From contig SGPL01000056.1 in NCBI GenBank assembly GCA_004802705.1, positions 1-64,000 on the forward strand: a DNA stretch of 64,000 nt, written 5' to 3'. This document shows, piece by piece, positions 22,946 through 34,575 of this stretch. The position numbers and the translations under genes are program-made. Position 1 is the stretch's first letter. Each line of letters opens with the position of its first letter. This stretch comes from Bondarzewia mesenterica. Its lineage: Eukaryota; Basidiomycota; Agaricomycetes; Russulales; Bondarzewiaceae. Below the pieces are notes generated by a model. The model made no database searches. It was not told the origin of the DNA and saw nothing but the letters and a program-made list of their open reading frames with translations.

Positions 22946-25367
22946 TCACGACTTCACCTGGTGAGCAGCCAGCCGTCTCCGCCGCCGCGCACGCCACACA
23001 GGTCCCCATTTGATTTCTATGTACAGCAAGGGGCTACTCGCTAGGCATATCCCGCCTAAGAGGACATAAGTCCAACCGGGATCCAAGGCGTCCAGGATGA
23101 TGTTGATGATAGCGACGAGAGCAGCACCAAGAGAACATCGGACCAAATTGTTCTGAATAGATTGTCAGACAAGATGAGACATAACCGATGATTAAGTCTC
23201 TTACACATGCAGTAATAGACGACCCTTGCGATGGAGCAAGATCAACGAGCAACGTCTGGATGGTGTTCATCACGGAGACGATTACATAGCCAACTGTTCG
23301 ACATTGTTAGTGACCCAGCGTAATAACTAAGATTATGCAGGCTCACTGATAATTTGCAGGATCAAGGGGCCCGCAATGGACACCTTGGCCTGCAGACACC
23401 AACCGTATCCAATAATGCACGCAACGAAGGCGAAAACGTAGACGGGCATCGTTCTCAAGCGGGCCACCTCTATAGGGAAATATTCGTCCTTCGTGACGTC
23501 CTTCACATCAATCTTCTTCTCTGGATCAGACTGCGCCTGCTTGATCATCTTGTTCTTAATAGCGGCATAGTCTCTATCGAGGAATCTGCCCGTGAAAACA
23601 GACCCAAACACCATGCCTCCTCCAATAGCAAGGAAACACAGGCCGATATCGGTTTGGTTGAGAAATGGGTAATCTTTCTCGAAGAGAGAAGAGATGGTAG
23701 CTGTTACGCCATAAAAGACGGCATAGAGTATGCCGTTAAAGATAAGAAGGACGACGATATCCGGATACGTAAACAACAGGAGAGGATTAGAAAAAGGCTT
23801 CGGAGGGGGCCTAATGTTCGACTGAGTAGATTGGCGGTTTCTGCCTACGATGGAGATGATGGGTCTATGAAACGCAGGCGGTAGGATACTGCCATCTCCC
23901 ACTATCGACCGAAGAGTCTCAGGGAATAGGCTGTAAAATGAGAAAGATGAAATAGTCAAAACGTTTTAAAGGACTAAATATCTACTGACAGGAACATAAC
24001 CATAGCGTTAACGGCGGACGAGATACAAAGGAACCAGAATATTGACCTGAGCATATGTATGTCAGTTACTGATGTTTCTTGTGAAGAAAAGGCACTAACC
24101 TCCAGCCCAAACCTTGAGCTAAACCACCGCCAATAACTGGTCCGATGCAAGGCCCTATCTAAAATTCCAGACGAAATAAGTGCAATAATAACACAAGCTG
24201 ATATGGGACGAAACTCACCATGGGTCCCGTGCTGAATAATCCAAAGAAGCCTCCTCGTTCGGCCCGAGTCGCGATATCAGCAATAACGCCGGCACCTACG
24301 CATGAAAATATTGTAAGCGATAAGGTTGGACCTACGTTGCCAGTGTGGAAACCTCACCAAGTGCGACAGTACTTGCTGATCCAGCAGCTTGAACACAGCG
24401 AAGGACCATCAATAACCAATAATCGCCAGTAGGCACCAGAGCCAGTCCTACACAAGAGAGCGACAAAACAGTCATGCAGCCGAGGAACATTGGTCTGCGG
24501 CCCCAACGGTCAGCGAGGATACCCCAGAACATAGGACCTACTCGATGAATTGGCAGGTTAGTCAGAACGCTCGCGAGGGAAGTTTCGCTGATGCGCACTG
24601 ATGCCTTGCATGACCATATAGATGGTCACCGTCAAGTTTATCTTCTCGATAGACTCATGGAATTGAGATGCGATCACGGGAATAGCTGGCAAGTATATAT
24701 TTGCCGTGAGAGGACTTGGATATAACCATTTCAATTTTTCTGTAAGTCGATTCGGGAGAGGCATTGTGACTCACCTGAATGTTGCAGCCAAGGATGCAAC
24801 AATGACGATAAACCATTTCTCTTTTGGCGTGAAGACACTGTAAGGTTTATCTACAGCTATTTTTGCTTGTTCTTCTGCCAGCTTTGCCTCAAAGTCCGGT
24901 GATTCGACAGCAGACGTGGTGTTATGGTTAATAGAATGGACGGATTGAAGGATCGACATAAAATACAAATCGAAAGGGGTGTGTAGATGTGAATGCTTCC
25001 TTCGGTCGACATGACCCACAGAGTTCCTTATAAACAGATGGGCGTTTCGGAGAGTACTGAGTCCATTGCCAAATTCCACAGCGTCATGCCCGTGACTATT
25101 TATTGCCTTTTGCGGCTCAGAATTCTTATCCGATAGTCCCGAGCCGACGGTTACCGAGCCGTGAGAAAAGTTTCGACCTCCTCCCGACGGCTGTTCCGGC
25201 CACAGGTGCTGAGTGCGTTGCATACAAAGGTCCTGCAGAAATTGTTCATAAATCACGACGTATGCTAACCTGAACAAAAATTCAGCAACATTGGCTGAAT
25301 CCAAGTTAGGAGCGCATGGAGGCAGATCAATCTGTTCTTTTGGGGCTGTCCCAAGTGTAGTACTCAT
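22946..25367 (-). CDS. MFS drug:H+ antiporter-type transporter
   Basis: A major-facilitator transporter of the 12-helix DHA1 type, typically a plasma-membrane exporter of drugs or polyamines in exchange for protons; the substrate cannot be read from sequence. ATG at 25367 starts MSTTLGTAPKEQ. A cytosolic N-terminal region leads to KEKWFIVIVASLAATF and the family-typical PLTANIYLPAIPVIASQF (helix 1). The motif A region reads GILADRWGRRPMFLG; helix 4-5 has VLRCVQAAGSASTVALG. The large central loop contains KIDVKDVTKDEYFP. The second half has FNGILYAVFYGVTATIS, GLCFLAIGGGMVFGS and a final helix ending in VWRARRRRRL. It is split into about ten exons. I placed exon borders only approximately; no clear break was seen. 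Confidence 0.85.
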
Positions 25368-25466
25368 TACAAGAGAGAGATCGAAACGAAATTGAGAACC
25401 GTACCAACGCAGTGAAGGGCGTGACGGCATGTGTAAGTAAAGGATCTTGATCAAAGAAGGAAATTA

Positions 25467-26671
25467 TCACAGATATTGGGGTAATACTTCGCGCACGGAA
25501 GTCAGAGGAGGCGAATATTGTTCCAAGATCTCCTTGAAAGAGACGTGCTTCGGTGATAAATCGGAGGATACGACGTTATCGTGTTTAAGTTGGTTCACCT
25601 GTTGAAGAACACCTCTGTGTCAATAACAACAGCGAAATTTTACAGAAACATACCTGTCCACGTGTTAGAGTAAAGATATTGGGTGGGAGGTATTCCATGA
25701 TGGCGCCTTGCAATCTCCCAACAGTCCACGGTAAAGATATGATCGGCCTGGTACGGTGCGTGTACTCGAGGACAAGTTCGATGATCTGCCGGTAGGTGAA
25801 AACTACGTAGTTTGAATTTCCAAGTCAAGAGTCCGGCAAATGTTGAACTGAAGTTGTTCGTCAATGCGTACCATCAGGACCGCCAGCTTCTATTATCTTC
25901 CCTTCCACCTTCCTCCTCACTTCCTCGTCGCGCCTGGTGATGACCTCGACACAACGCCCCAGATCGCCAACATATACGGGTTGAAAACGAGTCAAACCAC
26001 CGTCAAACACTGGCATAAATGGAAGTACTCGTGAGAGGGAAGCGAACCGCTGTCCAATTGGAATATCAGAGCTCGCAATGGTACCAACCCGGATTGAAAC
26101 TACTCACTGCGAAGAATTCGTCACCTGGTCCGAAAACGACACTGGGTCTCACGACAGTAGCGTCTGGGCAGACGGAGAACACAGCTTCTTCGCCCAGGGC
26201 TTTGGTCCGCTCGTAGGGAATGCTGCTTTTCTTGTCTGCGCCGATGGCGCTGATGTGAACCAATCTCGCGCCTGCTCCTTTGGCTGCCCGTGCAACATTC
26301 TCCGCACCCCTCCACTGAATTTTCTCAAACTGTTCTGGCGTTCCATGTAAGATTCCCACTAGGGAAACCACCACGTCGGCCTTCTCGAAGGCTGGGGGGA
26401 GTGTTTCTGGCTTTGTGACGTCGACGGGTACTGAAGGTAAGAGATGGTCGGAAGGTATATGGTGCGCCAATTTTGCGTGGACTGATTGAGGGTGCCTGGA
26501 GGAAACTTGGATACGACGTAGGACGTTGGTCGAAGTGTTGCCTTTGCTAATGGCGGTTGCAATATTGGTTCCTTCGCAGTATCCACTGATGTTGGTTTAT
26601 ACCACAGGGCACATAAAACTTTGCAACTCACCCAAAAACCCTGCGCCACAAAGTACGACTTTTTGAGCCAT
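25467..26671 (-). CDS. NDUFA9/Coq11-like NAD(P)-binding protein (atypical SDR)
   Basis: An atypical short-chain dehydrogenase of the group that includes complex I subunit NDUFA9 and the yeast CoQ synthome protein Coq11; members are usually mitochondrial and may bind NADPH structurally. MAQKVVLCGAGFLG joins across an intron to TNIATAISKG, which restores a GxGFLGxxIA Rossmann motif. Next come RIQVSSRHPQS, VDVTKPETLPPAFEKADVVV, SLVGILHGTPEQFEKIQW, RLVHISAIGAD, the YERTK dinucleotide/active-site-like motif and ATVVRPSVVFGPGDEFF. The C-terminal part has FDGGLTRFQPVYVGDLGRC and ends REVLPQYL at 25467. It lacks an obvious presequence in the first exon. Choosing between NDUFA9 and Coq11 would need a phylogeny. 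Confidence 0.78.
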
Positions 26672-29172
26672 AGATCTCAGTGAATTGGCTGGAAACTCGA
26701 ACGGAGGGGTGTGGGGTGTGGGACTCGTTAGACGTTGGATGTTTGAATAGGATGTTGGATGACTCTCCAACGATGCTTCAAGAATCATACGTCGATGACG
26801 TAGGCCCCAGGGTCAACGATTTTGGATTAAGCTTCGGCTGATCGAGGTGGATTCACCAGCAATCCGTTTTTGTCATAGAGGTACGGATAGAGCCGAGGGG
26901 TTTGGAGAAACGTGAGCGGAAATGAAGGCCAGTGTACGGCCGTTTAACTTTAAATTTGCATGCGTGAGCAGACACCTAGAGCATCTTGTCTTCGGTGTGC
27001 AAGCCCGCAGTGCATAAGGGATTGAGCTCACGAGAAACGAGCCTCACAAACAGCACGGATGCTGTCCTTCCGCTGGCAGGCACTATTGATTGAGCCTTCA
27101 GAACCACCCCTGGGCCGATAGCGAATGCGGCAGTGGCAGGATACTCCATGGTCGAGCGATGCGTGACCTTCTCGATCCCACCGGGACTACGTGGCGTGCG
27201 ATGCCGCCGGTGCCTCTAACCGTGACAGAGTCAGAACAGACGCATGGTTATATGGCGACCCAACGGCATGTCTCAAACAATCTCCCATTCCACCCTCTTG
27301 CAGTACAACCGACTCCAGCCCGCCACCAGCCGTTTTCAAGGAGAATCTGTACCGTGGTCCGTGCCACTAGGTCTATATCCGCTGTTCGGACAGAATCTGA
27401 CCACAGTTGCGGAAGGGATGATGGGGGCGAGGATTTCGAACTTTATGGCCTAGAGGTTGATTGGAGAGCAGTTAAGTAGAAGCGGTGGAGGCGACTTTCA
27501 GGAGGTGATTGAAAGTGGTCAATGCTGAAGGTTTGAGCGCCAAAAAAAGTATTGGACTTAGCACTACCTGGCAGCGAGCGGCCAGGAGCGGCCCCGCAAC
27601 TCCCCGCAACCTGTGGACAAACGGTGAACTAAAATTTGGATTACCGCGGCAGTGTAAGTGCCCGAGCTTGTGTAGGCTTGAGTGTGTCACTGTAAGTATC
27701 GTCACAATTGCCGTCCCTCCTAGCCATCTCATACTTTCTCACCATCTTCAATCCCATTCGAATTGGTGCCTCTAAGATGCTCTTTGCGAGGCCCTATAGC
27801 AGCGACGGTCAAAGCGACGATAAGTTCAGACAGTCCTCGTCGAATTGGGGATGGCGAATAACCCATGTTTGCGTCTCCGGAGTCAGAATCAGCTCGGAAA
27901 TACAGCAATGCGTTCGATTATTTCATTATCGTGGCAGGGGAATCGCTGTCTTCGACAATTTTTTTCGTACGTCCTGGACCACCGTATATCGGATTAGGGA
28001 CGAGCCTGCGCCGCGGAACCGTTACAGGAAGAGCTCTCAGGTCCAGTAACTTGTCGAGTTGTCGGTTCTTGCCAGAAGTCGGATATCATTCCGATACCAC
28101 GTTTATCGTCCGGATACGATTGAAGGCATCATGAAATTATAGGCATGCCCATGTTCTATTACCAGCACGTTAATTCGGAGCGACAACTAGTGGCTGCCAG
28201 TGCCGGGTGCTGTTACTAAGGTAAGTCATCGATCCTCTCTGCAGACCGTGTGACGTGACCACGTACTTTGTCGCGATCTAGCTTCAAATACATGCGAGAA
28301 GCACATTAAAGTGATCCTTTGACCTTTGTCTCGAATTGTCAGGCTCGTGACCGGACGTTCTGAAAGAAAACATTGCGATCAGCGCCTGAGGATGTCAGGG
28401 AAAAATGTGAAAGGAGATTGAGCTCAGTACGTGCGTTTCTTAGATCCGTCACAAGGCAAGGGGCCGCATCGCTGGTCACTTCTTATCACTGATCAGCATC
28501 CGGCGCTCTCTCCGGCTCAGCAAAGTACGGTTGAGGCCGAATGGTGATTGATCTTCGCAGGTCTGTGACAGGCAAGATGCATCCCGTGTGTCTTGTAGTC
28601 AAGCCTCTAGCCTCCAGCCTCAACATTTCAAGGTCTTCAAAACTTTGCTACGGCATACGAACCTCACGCAGAACTCGATCATTCTGCGTAAGTCTTCAAG
28701 CTCCTCGAGCCGCTCAAACAAGGCTGTAATACAGGTCTTGATTTCCAGCAGGAAGCGATGATCCAGAACACCAACCAGTAGCGCATACACAGGAACCGAG
28801 ACTGAAGCACGAAGGTTCTCTGTGGAGGACCCACCCTCAAAAGAATCGACCGCAGATCACCGGGTCATTGCCAGCAAATTCCCACCACCACTGACGGACC
28901 AATCAACCCATCCTTGGACACAGGTAGGTTGGTTCGTCGGCAGTGAGGGACAATCGACACATAGTGATGGTAAGGTCGTGGTGGCCGCGGAGAAGTAAGT
29001 GTGTACGTGCATGTTTGTGGGCGTCTATTGGCTAGTACTATTTCACCGGTCAACCCTTGACCAAATTCCAGTTCTTAACCGACGACCACGCTCTTTTTTC
29101 TTCCTCTGCTCTCACAACATCCAGTTATTACCACTTTCAAACGCTTGTCAAAGGTCTAACCTTTGAGCAGCA
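26672..29172. other. Gene-poor 2.5 kb
   Basis: No gene is supported over 2.5 kb, an unusually long gap for this window. Short open frames at 27090-27479 and 27865-28134 have no family-like motifs. At about 28600-28690 a short frame (QHFKVFKTLLRHTNLTQNS) looks faintly like the cyclin box of Pho80-type cyclins and is followed by an intron-like GTAAGT...TACAG. This may be a fragment of a decayed gene. A coding-like Ser/Pro-rich frame follows at about 28770-28930. I see no terminal repeats or transposase. Confidence 0.35.
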
Positions 29173-29760
29173 ATGCCACAGCCAAGCGCTTTTCGTTCAG
29201 ATCTGATGGAGGGCATGCGGCCTGCCATCACGAACTCTTTGCAGCAATTTGAACCTCATCAAATGCGTCGCCCTAGGTTTCGATCCCTTCATCAGGAAAG
29301 ATTTCACCCGTACGCAGGTAGGAGCCGTACTTCCGCTACAATTGATCCTATGGTGCGTACCGCTACAAAGCGACTCTTGTTGATGCGCCACTGAACCCCT
29401 TCAATAGCAAACGATCGATTATGGCTACGACGTCAATGTGCTCTCTCGCCTGAGTTTCGCTATGGTACGTCCGTCGCATCGTGAACCGATTAGTTTTTCC
29501 GTCGATTGATCTGGATCTTCTTCAGTCTTTGATCAGAGAGGAAAGCGATGACGACCTTGTTAGGTTTGGGGAAGTCGTCAGCCAGCTGGAAGGTAGGCCA
29601 GTAGGTACGAGGAGGCGGATAGCTTTCGTCGACTTGGTCATAGTGCGTTTTTCCACACATTTTTTTCCTTTCGTTCTACGTACCAATTCGCGGGTTGTCC
29701 CAGGACTTCGCACTGGCCATGCTGCACAGGATTCGTGGCGAGAAGGATCGCACCACTTGA
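29173..29760 (+). CDS. Small hypothetical protein
   Basis: Not recognised. Four exons are suggested by good GT-AG borders: one starting at ATG 29173 (MPQPSAFRSDLMEGMRP), a 57-base exon (QTIDYGYDVNVLSRLSFAM), one with SLIREESDDDLVRFGEVVS, and a last exon DFALAMLHRIRGEKDRTT ending at TGA 29758-29760. The product would be about 135 residues, basic in its first half (RRPRFRSLHQERFHPYAGR) and predicted soluble. The exon phases close, and the intron sizes match the rest of the window, which is the main support. No function is suggested. Confidence 0.45.
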
Positions 29761-30147
29761 ACACTCTTTTAAATTCTTTCTCAATTTTTTCTGCCCCGAC
29801 AAGGACGATGGTGCTCAGTGCTTCACGTAAACGGCGCCATGGGCAATAGACGCTGTCGCAAACTTCACGTTTTAGAGGCGAGTGCAGAGTCCATCCCATA
29901 ATAATAATGCTTTATGTAGACTTGCCATTCTTGTTTGAAATCCAACTGATTTGTCGACCCTCGTTCATGAGTCCTTTTCGGTGCGCCAGACCGCAAGGTC
30001 GCCCTGAAAAATCATCCACAGCAGCCCAGTCTGCCAGTCGTCATGTTCGGAATCAGCAACTATCTTGTATCGGGTGTCGGCTGTGTTCTTCAGGCCATTC
30101 TTCCTCCTTCCATCTGCATACTTTTTAAAACATTTGATCTGGTATCA

Positions 30148-30725
30148 ATGTCTTCCATTCAAACACTTCACGTTCACTTTCCGGCAGAGCTGGCGAAGCC
30201 TCCGACAGATCGTCCAAGAGAAGTGAGTCACGCTCGTCCTACTCCGATTTGACCGAGGCTAACGAGGCACGGCCAGGAAATCACATACCCCCGAGTCGCC
30301 CAAATAAAGAACCTGAAAGACAGAATAGAGTCGGCTGATCTGTATTGGGGTCACCGCTGCGTAACCGCCGCACGTCCGAGCTCCACTCAGCGCCAAAATT
30401 TCAGCCGGCGCTCGTCGGACACAAAGGCATGTATCCTCCCATTCTCCATGATTAATCTCTGACGAGTAAGAACTACTAGGAGGATACGAATGTTGGGCTC
30501 CTGCGCTCATTGTCGAAGGTGTTAGCAGTCGAACCACCTATTAGCCTCCGGCCGCCTCCTCGTCCACGGCTCGCCATCTCATTTCGCAACAAACTCATCT
30601 TTCCCATGGCCGTATCTTCTGACTCAACTCTCGTATCGACACGATCTTTTCTTTCTTCGAAGTCTTCCAGGGAGAAAGAAACGGATGGGAATGGCGATCG
30701 GCTCGCGCAGCAAACCTGTCTCTGA
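30148..30725 (+). CDS. Small hypothetical protein with a GC-AG intron
   Basis: Not recognised. ATG 30148 (MSSIQTLHVHFPAELAKPP) is followed by GT-AG intron 1; exon 2 reads EITYPRVAQIKNLKDRIES and continues to DTK. A GC donor (AAG|GCATGT at 30427) joins in phase to EDTNVGLLRSLSKVLAVEPP and a Pro/Ser-rich tail ending QQTCL at 30725. The product is about 160 residues with a short charged helical region in the middle. An in-frame upstream ATG at 30043 would add a hydrophobic 35-residue segment. The start and first intron are uncertain. Confidence 0.4.
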
Positions 30726-30875
30726 GGACTTTTGCTATGAAATGTGCATACCATTGCTTAATGTATGACATGCCAAACTTTCCTCTCCAGTGAACCGAGA
30801 AACGCAGTCCATTGCGTGTATCAAATAGAATATCACAGTAGCAGACAATGGTACACAAAAGACATACAAAATGAA

Positions 30876-32295
30876 TCAGTCCACAACGGAAACCAACCCA
30901 GCTCGTCCTCGCCTAAGCCGCTCCTCCAGCCCTCCTTGGCCACTGAAAACCTTCTTCTGCTCATGATTCAAGAACCCACCCATACCCTTCGACTTCGCCC
31001 TCAACCGCTCTTCTGCTTCGAGCTCCGCCTTCTCTTTCTCCAGAAGCGCCGTTAAGCGTTCTTTCCTGTCGCTTTCTAGAGAGGTGGCATTGGAAGACAT
31101 AGAAGCCAACCGTGCCGCCCGATCTTCGGCAGCTGAAGAGATCGAAGCGTTCGGAGGGCGTGATGGAGGCGGGCTGATGCGTGTGCGCTTGATAAAGTGA
31201 GTATTGTGGTCCGGAGGGCTCTGACTACGACGTCTCTTTGGGCCATCGTCCTGGCGGTACCGGTCGGAGCGCTCACGACTGCGGACACTGCCGCGTCCTC
31301 TTCTATCCCTGTCCCCTCTGTACCCATCCGGACTATCCGACTCATCCGACCGCGCCCAAGGACCCGATCGTCTGCTATCCGTACCTCTCCTCTCGTAACT
31401 TCGGCTACGATCCCTACGACGGTAGTGAGAATCGACACTGCGACTCCGGCTACGAGCTCGGCGAGAGTAGTCAGGATTGCGACGGTCATATTCATCATCA
31501 TAACGTGAACGCGGACGGTACGGAGAACGGGAGCGGTGATCACGAGGGCTGGGCGAGCGTCGGCTACGGTGGTAGTGGATGTGGCCATCGTCGTACTCAG
31601 AACGAGGGGAATCGGCTCTGCCTCTGCCCTCCCTCCGACGTTTCTCCTTCTTCTCCCGTTTCTTGTCCTTCTTCGGCTTAATGCCATTCCTCTCCTGTAG
31701 TTCGCGCAGGCGGAGAGGGTTTGACTTGAGAGCTTCGTACGCTGCGGCCTCCTGCTGCTTGATAGCGAAGAGTGGATCCTCACGTACTTTCACCGCAGTA
31801 TCGCGAGCACTGTTTGCATTCTGAACGGCAATGAAGCTCTTGTGGGCAGCGCCGAGCTGGGTGGAATGTGTCAGAACAGATGTCGCGGATATAGAACCAT
31901 GAATACACACCTTCTCGTTCTCGTCTGCGATCAATATCTTGTCAACACGCTTCTTACCTAGCAGATAATCCTCCAAGTCATTCGGATTTTGACTGCTCCC
32001 CGTGGCAGGGGTGGTATACATCCACTCTAGTTTCTCCGTTCTTTTCCTCCCTGTCTGCTCTTCCTGCAAGCGCTGCAGCTCTTGCAGCTGACGCTCCTCC
32101 TCTTTCTCCTTACGAAGCTGATCGAGCTTCTTCTTCTCTTCAAGCTATACAGGTTCAGGGAATCAATAAACGAAAACCCAAGACCATTGAGAAGGAAAAA
32201 CGTACCGCTTTCTTTTCCTCAAGCCATACCCGCTCCTGATTCTTCAGCAGGAGCGGGTGCCAGGACTTTTTCATGTTCAAGTCGCCACCACCCAT
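30876..32295 (-). CDS. CWC25: Pre-mRNA splicing factor CWC25
   Basis: CWC25 joins the Prp2-activated spliceosome and is needed for the first transesterification step. The N-terminus [20 protein letters not shown] is the family hallmark and fixes the start at 32295. It continues [19 protein letters not shown] and [19 protein letters not shown], then [15 protein letters not shown]. The middle has [36 protein letters not shown], and a long Arg/Ser-rich stretch ([19 protein letters not shown] type). The C-terminal block [18 protein letters not shown] and the ending LVSVVD complete the protein. At least three exons, with small introns after EEKKA and ADENEK. The RS-rich centre is longer than in yeast but usual for basidiomycetes. 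Confidence 0.92.
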
Positions 32296-32540
32296 TTTGA
32301 CTAACTTCGAGGATTAAGGATTGTAATATGAGGGTCGGTTGGAGGGAAAGCAGGGAAGTGAGAGGAAGAAGAGATGAAAGACGACTGAAGGTTCGTGTTG
32401 AGCGATGTGTGGTCAAGTGCTGACTAATTATGAAGGCGCGGCGTAGACGGCAAATGCCGAACTCTCTTATACCCACTTGAATCACCCACACCCTCCGACA
32501 CTCACAGCAGCGAGCTGCTGCTCATACCCTGCTAACAGCC

Positions 32541-33514
32541 ATGCCTGACGAAGATCACGACCGTTTGGATGACTTAGAGAGCGGCGAACAAGACCCTTTG
32601 ACTACCCGCACTGACTACGATGGATTACCAAATTCACAACCGAAGTTCGCATCCCTTCACGCACCACCCGTTGTCGATGCTTTAACAACCCCCGCTTTAC
32701 CTTCCCGGACAGGCCTTCACGCTCCATATATGCCTTGACCCGCGGGGAGATCACCCGGGGGATCGCAAACCGTTTCGTACACTCACGCACGTACATTGTG
32801 CTTTATCTCGCCATGGCGGCTCTTTCGATCACCACGGTCGTCCTCAGCTTGAAGGACGGGTGTCCCGGTCTCGCCTTTTATATCCTGGAGATCATCGTCA
32901 ACACTTCTATGATCGCTGAAGTGATCATTCGTTTCCTGGCCTTAGGGCGGGTAAATAATTTCAGTGATGTCTACAGACGCTCGTCCTCACAAAAGCCGCA
33001 TCTGTAGCAATTTTGGAAGTATCCGTTCAATATTTTCGACCTCATCGTCACCATTTTTTGCGCTTTGACACTTATCGTGATCGCATTCTCGCGATGCGGT
33101 GCTGCCAGCAAGGAGGAAGAAGTCCTGGACACGCTCCTCCTCGTGGCGCGGAACGTGCTTCAATTTGGGCGTCTCGCATCAGTCATTCGACAGTAAGCTT
33201 CTACGCATCATGTTGCTGATTTCAAGGGGCATGACAGCTGTCGGACCCTCAGGTCTGGCCAATCAATATTCACTAGGCCGAAGCCCATTGACCTATCTGC
33301 CGCACGCAGGGCGGGATTTAGTCTTGACATGGACTTTGACATTCCAGAGGACGAAAGCGATGAACTGAGAGCGCCGCTGGTGCGCAATCCTGTTCTCTTC
33401 GATGCTCGAGGTGAGCAGCGGCCATCACAACGGGGGCCCACGTCAGACATGCCGAGGGCCGCACAGGCTGTGAGAGAGAGAGATACAGAAGATGTGTGGG
33501 CAGAGCTTGGTTAA
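32541..33514 (+). CDS. Voltage-sensor-only four-helix membrane protein
   Basis: A conserved fungal family that looks like the S1-S4 voltage-sensing module of ion channels without a pore. Helices: YIVLYLAMAALSITTVVLSL (S1), GLAFYILEIIVNTSMIAEV (S2), FNIFDLIVTIFCALTLIVIA (S3) and LLLVARNVLQFGRLASVIRQ (S4, with spaced arginines). It begins MPDEDHDRLDDLESGEQ and ends with a cytosolic tail (IDLSAARRAGFSLDMDFDI). Introns after GRV-type donor GGGCGG|GTAAAT and within CGACA|GTAAGC are in phase. The first part and the SIYALTRGEITRGI segment are in different frames: either a 68-nt intron (32644-32711, GTTCGC...GGACAG) or a base missing in the C run at 32689-32693. Function unknown; a proton or osmotic sensor role would be guesswork. 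Confidence 0.75.
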
Positions 33515-34575
33515 TGGTATAATCTCCTATGGCTTGATTAATTATCTTGCCCTCCTTTTCTTGCTGACGTGTATATCTTGAGCTGGCTGGCAGTGGGAAG
33601 ACGACGTAATAGTTTTTGCTACGTAGCTCTTCGTACCTCATTCTGATCTTCGTTGCCCTACGACTCTTCTTGGTCTCCGAAGGCTGGACCCTCCAAGCAG
33701 TTCGAGAAAAGAACATGTTTGCAGTAACAGCCGCCGAGTATGGTATGGTGTCATGACAACAAGGATTGGAAGGGCCCGATGTCCGCGGTTTGGGTACCGT
33801 AACGGGGCCGACGCTTATATGACTAGCGCTGCCTGGGTCATGAGTAGGGGAAGTACGTACACCGGTCTCCCGACTACGTTGTTGAATTGTGTTCCAATTC
33901 TTTTAATGAGTGGAAGTTGGGTCAGTGTCATGCCGGCTGAGAAAGAGGACAGTGCATACCGGAAATCCGGAATTCTGGTACAGTGTCGGGAGCAAATGAT
34001 AAGAAACGGACTCTGCCGGGTTTGGAATGGCACTTGCCCCATGCGAACGGATCAGATGAGAGATTCGCTTGTGAACTGTGCCTCAAGTGGCAGAGTTTGT
34101 CATACGAATTGCAGATTCCGATTCCTGCATCGCCGGCACCGTGGCCCTCTGGTCCGTGGTGCAGAAACAAAGTCATCCATTTCCAGGTAATTTATGAAGC
34201 TGGATTCTGGCTATTTCTGCGAGTGCACTGGCATTGCTTTGCCGACTCTTGTGGGTTTATTTAAATAGTGAGTTCAAAGGACCATCAGTTGAAGTGAAAA
34301 GAGGTGGTGATGAGGCCTTGAGGCTGGGGGTGACCACGTTTTTGGACGTAAAGGCGAGTGTCTTAGCCGCGGGAGAGTTGGGCAGTAACTACGCCCTCCT
34401 CGCGTCTCTTTTTTCGCCTGCCCCATGTCCTGAACATCTCCCTTCTTACGAAGACGACACCCATCTGTCTTTTACATCCTGTACTGTCTTTCCTCTCTCT
34501 GTGTCCGTGTACCTCTCTTTTTTCTAGTCTATACTCCGCGTCCAATATCTGTCCCTGTCCCTCGTCCCATTTTCC
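33515..34575. other. Intergenic, no supported gene
   Basis: About 1.06 kb with only short, motif-poor frames on both strands. The last 150 bases before 34576 are rich in CT tracts (TCTTTCCTCTCTCTG type), a common feature of basidiomycete promoters, and probably form the promoter of the next gene. No repeats seen. Confidence 0.4.

Noticed and set aside
26590..26640. Apparent frame break between exon 1 and exon 2 of the NDUFA9/Coq11-like gene
   Set aside because: Using the acceptor ...GCGAAG instead of the earlier CATCAG gives GAGFLGTNIATAI in frame.
31076..31783. Long Arg-rich frames overlapping CWC25 on both strands
   Set aside because: They are shadows of the RS-repeat coding sequence; only the CWC25 frame has the family motifs.
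33753..34190. Plus-strand frame of 145 codons in the 33.5-34.6 kb gap
   Set aside because: No recognisable motif, no good start context and no splice support.
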